Of a stretch of DNA of 64,000 nt, positions 55,001 to 64,000 are shown in pieces. Position numbers and translations under genes: made by a program. Source of the DNA: Mercurialis annua (Eukaryota > Streptophyta > Magnoliopsida > Malpighiales > Euphorbiaceae); NCBI RefSeq assembly GCF_937616625.2, contig NC_065570.1, positions 66,801,665 to 66,865,664 on the forward strand, in the 5' to 3' direction. The notes under the pieces were generated by a model that did no database searches, was not told the origin of the DNA, and worked only from the letters and a program-made list of their open reading frames with translations. Numbering within the stretch: the stretch's first letter is position 1; every line of letters starts with the position of its first letter.

Positions 55001-56743
55001 AATATAATGCCATCTGTTATTATATTTTATTAATCAAATGGTGATTTAGCCTAAAGCTTTCCGGTTTGGCAAAACTAACAACTTCATCTCTTCTTATTTC
55101 TTAGAAACTGGAGCAGATTGTCTTGGATGAAGTGGACATATTTTCTTTTTATCCTATGGATTCCCGCGATTGTTCCCAGGTATGGAACTCTTGTTTCTCT
55201 TTGTTTTGCACCTTACTTCTAATCTTGTCCTTCATGTCATGTTGGTTCATAGCTTATGCATTCTCATGTTAGCTTGAACCTTCTTATTATGAATCTTTGG
55301 AATGCTACTTTAGAAATTATTACTACTACTAATTATCGAGTCACCTTTTTTTGTCAAGTATGGGATTTAGCAGTTAGTGTAGTTATGAGAAGTGCAGACT
55401 GAAGGAATGGGTTGGGAGGTTCCATTCTTTATTTATCTGTTCTGTAGCATATGTAGAATGGCATTTTATTTGAATTTAAGTATAGTGTAATTCTACTATT
55501 GATTCAGCATACGCTCCAGTGTTCTTCACACATACAATGATGAATCTTTTGTTTGTTTGATGTTCTAATAATCATTTTCCTTTTAATGCTAGGTACAACG
55601 ATTAGCAGCAATTTACCGTTTACGCAGTGATCGCCAAGGTTCAGGCAAGAAAAGGTTAGTCATTTTAGGTCGTATGGCTCCCATGTCTACTTATGTATGC
55701 CTATAAAGAAGACGGCTTATCTTGACATGCATATTGATGCCAAACTCGCTGGTTTTCTGTTATTTCAGATTTGTGACAGTTACGCGAACTCAGCACACGG
55801 GCATGCCATCAGCAATTGATAAACTGCGCCTAGAAAAGGTTCAGACTGCCTTTTTACTAGCTTATTAGTATACTTTAATTAATATTCCATATTCTGCTTT
55901 TTACTTTTGTTATTGTGATTCTGATATGCTGACTACTATCTGAGATATTAACTATTACCAAGATGATCAACTTCGCTGCCCCTGTTATACTAATAGCAGC
56001 TGTTTCTTGAATTTCAGCTAATAGGAGCTGAGAATGAAGATGTGGATTTCACTGTTAATGGAGGAACAAGAATAAATTCAGCAAGTGCAGACAAACATGG
56101 GATGAAGCAGAGTAGAAAGGGGGGTGGCTTTAACACACCAGAGACTCGAGCTCGGAATAAGCCTGCAAAGTACTCGACGAGCGGTAACAGTGGGTCCAGG
56201 AAGCAGGGTGTTAAAAAGATTTTTGATGCTAATCAGCCGGTGTCATTTGTATCAAGCGGCACACTGTCTGAAGCAGTTGAAATGGCAACAACAGACTCTA
56301 AGGAGACTGATACTTTGGATAATAAGGTTTCAATCAGCGCAGTAACGGTTGGTGCATTTGAGGTGCACACTAAGGGTTTTGGATCCAAGATGATGGCGAA
56401 AATGGGATTCGTAGAAGGTGGTGGACTGGGCAGGGATGGTCAAGGTATGGCACGGGCCATTGAAGTCACTCAGCGGCCAAAATCCCTCGGATTAGGAGCT
56501 GATATCCCTGATACTAGCGAGTCCATGGAAAAAAAGGCACAGAGCTCTGGAAGGCTTGAAAAGCATGCGAAACTTCAATCCTTAGGATCTTTCGAAAAGC
56601 ATACCAAAGGTTTTGGCTCTAAGATGATGGCAAGGATGGGTTTTGTTGAAGGCACAGGATTGGGCAAAAACTCGCAAGGCATTGTCAACCCTTTAGCTGC
56701 TGTTAGGCTCCCGAAATCTCGAGGATTGGGCTCCAAAAGTTAG
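52084..56743 (+). CDS. R3H and double G-patch domain protein (SQS1-like)
   Basis: Eight exons by GT-AG signals with matching phases: 52084-52279, 52573-52709, 53301-54339, 54714-54805, 55105-55179, 55593-55654, 55769-55838, 56018-56743. The product has 798 residues. The N-terminus is basic ([12 protein letters not shown]...). Residues 112-457 are acidic, Ser/Asp/Glu-rich, with a threefold RKK(N/Y)N-G-TD repeat near 380-410. About 500-557 is an R3H-type nucleic-acid-binding domain ([20 protein letters not shown]). Two G-patches follow, at about 674-718 ([15 protein letters not shown]) and 752-796 ([15 protein letters not shown]). G-patch proteins of this type activate DEAH-box helicases such as Prp43 in splicing and ribosome maturation; yeast Sqs1 has R3H plus G-patch. 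The nuclear role in this plant is inferred from the family. All exons look intact. Confidence 0.93.
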
Positions 56744-58699
56744 AATTTTTATTTTAAAATTAATATCTGGGACAAAAGATTTAAATAAATAAGATTGAAC
56801 CTTTTCTGCAATGTTGTCATTTTATTCATGGGGATGTAATCTAATTGTACCTGAATCCTCGTCAATGTTCATTAAATATATTTGTGAATACGAATATACG
56901 ATGATGATGACGGATCAATTGTTTATCTAGTCTGTCAATGTCTATAGATTCTTGTTCTGGCTCTTCTCAAGTAGCTATCTTAAGATGCAAGAACTGCTTC
57001 CTTGTAAATTGTTTGTTTTACGAAAGGTTTAAGCCAATCAGATCACATGAACATTGCTTTAGTATGGTTGTAATTTAGGTGGATAATTAATTGCCATCAT
57101 TCTCAGGAATTGAAATTTGCTTTTGGTTATTGTGATAGCCTGACTTAAGGAAGCTGCAAAGTGCAAAATCTGGCTCATCCGTGTGATATGGAATATAAGT
57201 TTAATATAGTACACTTGTTACACATATTCAAACAGTCACTCTTCTCTTTCCAAGTCTTTAACTAAAGGGTGTGGAAAAATTAAAACATCAATTGACAAAT
57301 TTAGTTCGGTTTAGTTTGAAATTAAAAAAAAAATGTTCGGTTCGGTTTAGTCTTGAAAGTAAAGAAAGTTTTAGCTCACTTTTGGTGCAGGTCAAACCAA
57401 ATCGGACCGATTGATTCCGTCTAAGTTGAAATGTTTAAATTTTAAATAAAAAAATTATAAATTATAATTTGTTTTCGGTATGCTCTCTTCATCAAGGTGT
57501 GTATGGTGCAGTTGTCATTAGTTACATAGTTAACTATAATGAAATAGGTTGTGGTTAGCTAGTCTTAGCCACGATGACCGCCCACCACCACCACCATACT
57601 GAACTGAATCGTAATTGTAATCTTTGTTTTTAAGTTACAAAGAGACAATGCATGTGAAGGGTTTTGTGTTTATCAAAGTAATTTGAGTCTTGGTCATGAA
57701 GCAATATGTATATTACTATTATATAAAGAGTTCACCTAGAGTTTATAATCTAAGTATATTATAAATTATTTGGCAAATTGCAATGTGAATTGAAATAAAT
57801 AACATAGAGGCTCCATAAGTAACCATGTAAGATGAAAAAGAACTTTTACTTCCTAAGGTGAAGTCAATTCATATAAAAATGAACTTTATTTTCCATTGAT
57901 AAAATAGTATTTTATTTTTAACTTCTAAAATAATGAGAAACACAAATTATTTAAAAGGAGTAATATCAAAGAGCATTTATTAAAATATGCAAGTTGTTTA
58001 ACCAAAAAATAATGAAATACCGACAAACTATATTTCAAATGGTACAAACATCAGACAACATCATATTAAGGTCGTGAATTCAATTTCTTCCCCAAACGTT
58101 TAGAAATAGTAGAATACATCTCTTCTTTTAAATTGAAGGAAGGAAATAATTTTATTACTTAAACTATATATAAAAAATTGGTCACAACAACAATTGTTTT
58201 TTGAATAATGTCCCAAATAACTCTAAAATTTTGGCATTTCATAATGAAAAAAAATGAATTTTCTTTTTGAGAAAAAATGAAAGTTGTAAATATAAAAATA
58301 TGGATATTATCGTAAATTACAATCCGTTAAGAGCAAAGAAATTTAGTCGGCAGTGTAATAAGGGAACAATTTCAAAACCCGATCTTTGAATATTACATAT
58401 AAAAGAAATAAAAACATTGCGTATTGGTTTATGGTCCTAAATTCAAAACTATAATCTCTCATTTTCAACATTCCATCATCAAGATCTCTAATCTCTGTCC
58501 TTTGCATAATCTTCACAAGGTCAGTTAGATCCAATTCACTTCTTCAAACTCCCTATTTATTGCATTTAATTTTGTTCTAAGTTGTTGTTAAAACTCAAAA
58601 TCCAGTATTATTATTGACTTTTCTTTTTGTAATTCTTTCACTTGTTTCTTGATCTGGGTTTCCCAGATCTGACATCAATCACTCTAAAATTCCTCAAAA
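56744..58699. other. Intergenic DNA: 3' UTR, a decayed hAT-MITE-like patch, TMN promoter
   Basis: 57300-57415 has 'ttcggttcggtttagt'-type words like the hAT MITEs, without clear ends. 58100-58450 is AT-rich. A splice donor-like 'cacaag|gtcagtt' near 58518 hints at a 5'-UTR intron before the TMN ATG. No other gene is supported. Confidence 0.45.
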
Positions 58700-60673
58700 A
58701 TGGAGTCTTCTGCTCATTTTAGGATCTGGGTGCTGGCCCTTTTTGTGATTTTCCAATCTGGATATGGCTTTTATCTTCCGGGTAGTTATCCTCATAAATA
58801 TAATGTAGGCGAAACTTTATCTGTGAAAGTGAATTCAATCACTTCTATTGATACTGAGATGCCTTTTAGCTATTACAGTTTACCCTTTTGCCATCCTCCT
58901 GAGGGTGTTAAGGATAGTGCTGAAAATCTTGGTGAATTGCTTATGGGAGATAGGATTGAGAATTCCCCATATAGGTTTAGAATGCATGTTAATGAGAGTG
59001 AGGTCTTTTTGTGTAGAACTGAATCTTTATCTGCTGACCAGTTTAAGCTTATGAAGAAGCGAATTGATGAGATGTATCAGGTTAATTTGATTCTTGATAA
59101 TTTGCCTGCGATACGATATACTAAGAAGGAGTCGTATCTATTGAGGTGGACTGGTTATCCTGTTGGAATTAAGGTTCAGGATGCGTATTATGTGTTCAAC
59201 CATTTGAAGTTTACAGTTCTTGTTCATAAGTATGAGGAGACTAATGTTGCCCGTGTTATGGGAACTGGAGACGGTGCTGAGGTTATTCCTACTATTGGGA
59301 ATACCGGATCGGATATTCCTGGATATATGGTTGTGGGATTTGAAGTGGTTCCTTGTAATTTCATGCATAATACTCAGTCGGTTAAGAACACGAAAATGTA
59401 TGAGAAATACCCTGCTCAAATTAAGTGTGATCCCACTACTGTGGCTATGCCTATTAAGGAGAATGAGCCGATTGTTTTTACCTATGAGGTTACTTTTGAA
59501 GAGAGTGATATCAAATGGCCGTCTAGATGGGATGCTTATTTGAAGATGGAGGGATCAAAGGTTCATTGGTTCTCTATCATGAATTCTCTTATGGTTATCA
59601 CTTTTCTTGCTGGTATTGTTCTTGTCATCTTCTTGAGGACTGTCAGGCGGGATCTGACTCGATATGAGGAGCTTGACAAGGAGGCTCAAGCCCAGATGAA
59701 TGAAGAGTTATCCGGGTGGAAACTTGTTGTTGGGGATGTTTTCCGTGCCCCAAGCAACCCCTCACTTTTGTGTGTTATGGTTGGAGATGGAGTTCAAATC
59801 CTTGGGATGGCAATTGTTACAGTTTTGTTTGCTGCACTTGGATTTATGTCGCCCGCTTCTCGTGGAACTCTCATTACAGGTATGCTTATTTTCTACATGA
59901 TCCTTGGTATTGCTGCTGGGTATGTTGCAGTTCGTCTTTGGAGGACCATTGGATGCGGCGATCACAAAGGATGGGTTTCAGTTGCCTGGAGGGCTGCTTG
60001 CTTCTTCCCTGGTATCGCCTTTTTGATTCTAACTGTTTTGAACTTCCTGCTGTGGGGTAGTCATAGCACAGGTGCCATACCATTCTCTTTGTTTGTCATC
60101 CTGATTTTGCTATGGTTCTGTATATCTGTCCCCCTTACCCTAATTGGGGGTTACTTTGGGGCTAAGGCGCCCCATATTGAATACCCAGTTCGAACCAACC
60201 AGATCCCTAGGGAAATCCCAGCCCAAAAATACCCATCATGGCTTCTTGTTCTTGGTGCTGGAACACTTCCTTTCGGTACACTTTTCATTGAGCTCTTCTT
60301 TATCATGTCTAGTATCTGGATGGGCCGCGTTTACTATGTGTTCGGGTTTCTGTTGATTGTTTTTATCCTTCTCGTGGTGGTATGTGCTGAAGTATCTCTT
60401 GTTTTAACCTACATGCATCTCTGTGTGGAGGACTGGAAATGGTGGTGGAAATCTTTCTTTGCTTCTGGTTCAGTGGCCATTTACATTTTCCTGTACTCCA
60501 TTAACTATCTTGTGTTTGATCTCAAGAGTTTAAGTGGACCTGTTTCTGCAACTCTGTACTTGGGGTATTCTCTTCTGATGGTTCTAGCCATAATGTTTGC
60601 GACTGGAACAGTCGGGTTCCTTTCATCATTCTGGTTTGTTCACTACTTGTTCTCTTCAGTGAAGCTGGATTGA
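58700..60673 (+). CDS. Transmembrane nine superfamily (EMP70) protein, EMP12/TMN11-12 type
   Basis: Intronless, 657 residues, the usual size for the family. Residues 1-23 form a signal peptide ending near SGYG|FYLPGSYP. About 24-285 is a luminal domain with the family pattern GFYLPGSYPHKY and LPFCHPPEGV. From about residue 290 there are nine hydrophobic segments, including NSLMVITFLAGIVLVIFL, then two loops with GDVFRAP and PFGTLFIELFFI. The C-terminus is SSVKLD, fitting the KXD/E Golgi-retention signal known for plant EMP12. TMN proteins sit in Golgi and endosomal membranes and affect protein trafficking and adhesion-related sorting; their biochemical activity is not settled. The start is the first ATG, before a perfect signal peptide. 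No disruption was seen. Confidence 0.95.
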   Translation: MESSAHFRIWVLALFVIFQSGYGFYLPGSYPHKYNVGETLSVKVNSITSIDTEMPFSYYSLPFCHPPEGVKDSAENLGELLMGDRIENSPYRFRMHVNESEVFLCRTESLSADQFKLMKKRIDEMYQVNLILDNLPAIRYTKKESYLLRWTGYPVGIKVQDAYYVFNHLKFTVLVHKYEETNVARVMGTGDGAEVIPTIGNTGSDIPGYMVVGFEVVPCNFMHNTQSVKNTKMYEKYPAQIKCDPTTVAMPIKENEPIVFTYEVTFEESDIKWPSRWDAYLKMEGSKVHWFSIMNSLMVITFLAGIVLVIFLRTVRRDLTRYEELDKEAQAQMNEELSGWKLVVGDVFRAPSNPSLLCVMVGDGVQILGMAIVTVLFAALGFMSPASRGTLITGMLIFYMILGIAAGYVAVRLWRTIGCGDHKGWVSVAWRAACFFPGIAFLILTVLNFLLWGSHSTGAIPFSLFVILILLWFCISVPLTLIGGYFGAKAPHIEYPVRTNQIPREIPAQKYPSWLLVLGAGTLPFGTLFIELFFIMSSIWMGRVYYVFGFLLIVFILLVVVCAEVSLVLTYMHLCVEDWKWWWKSFFASGSVAIYIFLYSINYLVFDLKSLSGPVSATLYLGYSLLMVLAIMFATGTVGFLSSFWFVHYLFSSVKLD

Positions 60674-61599
60674 AGAACAGCATCTTCACTCAGGAGCCGG
60701 AATGAACACGGAAACTTTATGAGAGTCTTATCTTGTTTACTTCAATCTTGATTTTAGGTTTTGTAGGGAGTTGACTAAAATGTAATAACACAAATTTTCA
60801 GGCAGTTTTTGCAGTATTCTTTTATTAGATGATAAGTGGGTTTTGTAGTACTATAGTAAAAGTTGATTTTCATTATAGCATAATACTTGGGTGAAATGTC
60901 TAGCTTCTTCTTGTCTGATTTAGCTTTATGTGGCTTGAATGCATCAACTGTTTGATGCTTGTGTTTTATCCACTTATAGATGAATATGATTGTGTGAAGG
61001 TTCAAACTCGAGACTTTTACGATTTATCACTTCGTGTGAGTATCATTACTGAGATAAGAATAAAAAAAGGGTAAATGAAGATGTGAAGAGTTTACTAGGA
61101 GAGCATGGAAACAAAAAATAAAAATGAGAATCAACTCTAAGATGTCCGTAAGTTTCAGAAAATTCCAAGTGGATGATGATTCAAAGTTGTAATAGATTAA
61201 TTTGCATTTAAAACGAAGAATGCATTTCCTATAAATGTAAATTAATTATAGAATGTATTTTTTAAATGTAAGAATTTTCTTTATCTATTTTAGAAAGAAA
61301 AAAAACATATTTTGCAATGGAAAATACTAGTAATATAGGCAGGCATTAAACAAATTATCATTATCTTTTATGTAAATGTAATTATAGATTTGATCATTTA
61401 AGTATTTTTTGTTAGCTAAAATTTATAAGTATCCGTTGATACCATCAATTTCCCTCCAGCCACACAAAATAAATTAAACATATTAAAATATTATGTAAAA
61501 TTAAAAAGAATCTGTGGTGGCCGTTAAATCCGTTGGTTGGTACCTTCTTTCGTTGTAAAACACAAAACAAAAATCTCTGAATTTTGAAGAAGAGCAACA
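60674..61599. other. Intergenic DNA: TMN 3' UTR and adenylate kinase promoter
   Basis: AT-rich, no gene. The first 100-150 bp is likely 3' UTR. The ATG of the next gene lies about 40 bp after 'cgttgtaaaacacaaaacaa'. Confidence 0.5.
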
Positions 61600-63948
<2,349 letters not shown>

Positions 63949-64000
63949 GTAATTTCATCTTTTACTATTGTTTCTGTTCATCTAGTAATCATCTATCTTT

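Overview
The window is nuclear DNA from a flowering plant, almost certainly a eudicot. The evidence is spliced protein genes with short GT-AG introns, a chloroplast-targeted enzyme, a plant transmembrane-nine gene, and very AT-rich intergenic DNA full of plant-type transposons. I could not resolve the order or family. About 50 kb of the 64 kb is repeat-derived or featureless. Recognisable host genes lie at the two ends and at 32 kb.

Layout. 1-3.7 kb: a decayed tandem duplication of about 2.2 kb. It holds a pentatricopeptide-like gene fragment, a small gene (minus strand) with an ERRPYHRNC motif, a foldback MITE and a truncated SINE with a perfect target-site duplication. 3.7-12.9 kb: intergenic DNA with a solo LTR (5713-8174), an internally deleted PIF/Harbinger element (8321-9738), two Mutator-type MITEs and a hAT MITE (11546-12109). 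13.0-23.2 kb: a young, complete Ty3/gypsy element of the Tat type, inserted into an older inverted-repeat element. 24.5-28.1 kb: a second solo LTR related to the first. 28-52 kb: mostly AT-rich DNA with MULE-, hAT-, Stowaway- and Helitron-like elements, and a second ERRPYHRNC gene at 32.2-32.6 kb. 52-64 kb: three host genes, all on the plus strand: an R3H plus double G-patch protein, a transmembrane nine (EMP70) protein, and the first six exons of a chloroplast adenylate kinase that runs off the window.

The Tat-type element is the most informative object. Its 458-bp LTRs differ at one base. It has an ATATA target duplication and an unbroken 1795-residue gag-pol ORF with protease, reverse transcriptase, a degenerate RNase H, a second intact-looking RNase H and integrase. 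Between pol and the 3' LTR it carries a gene on the OPPOSITE strand. I could assemble that gene from three exons (introns of 84 and 81 bp, consistent phases) into a predicted 900-residue protein, with TATA-like boxes of its own just inside the 3' LTR. Introns on the antisense strand would not be removed from the sense genomic RNA, so such a gene could survive retrotransposition with its introns.

A second theme is short perfect palindromes packed into arrays inside unrelated transposons. Both solo LTRs have one at the same relative position, with different sequences, inside what looks like a conserved LTR intron. A MULE-type element carries similar TTCGTCTC/GAGACGAA palindromes. Exon structures were read by eye from splice signals and reading frame. 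TE class calls rest on terminal repeats, target duplications and motifs seen here, not on database searches.
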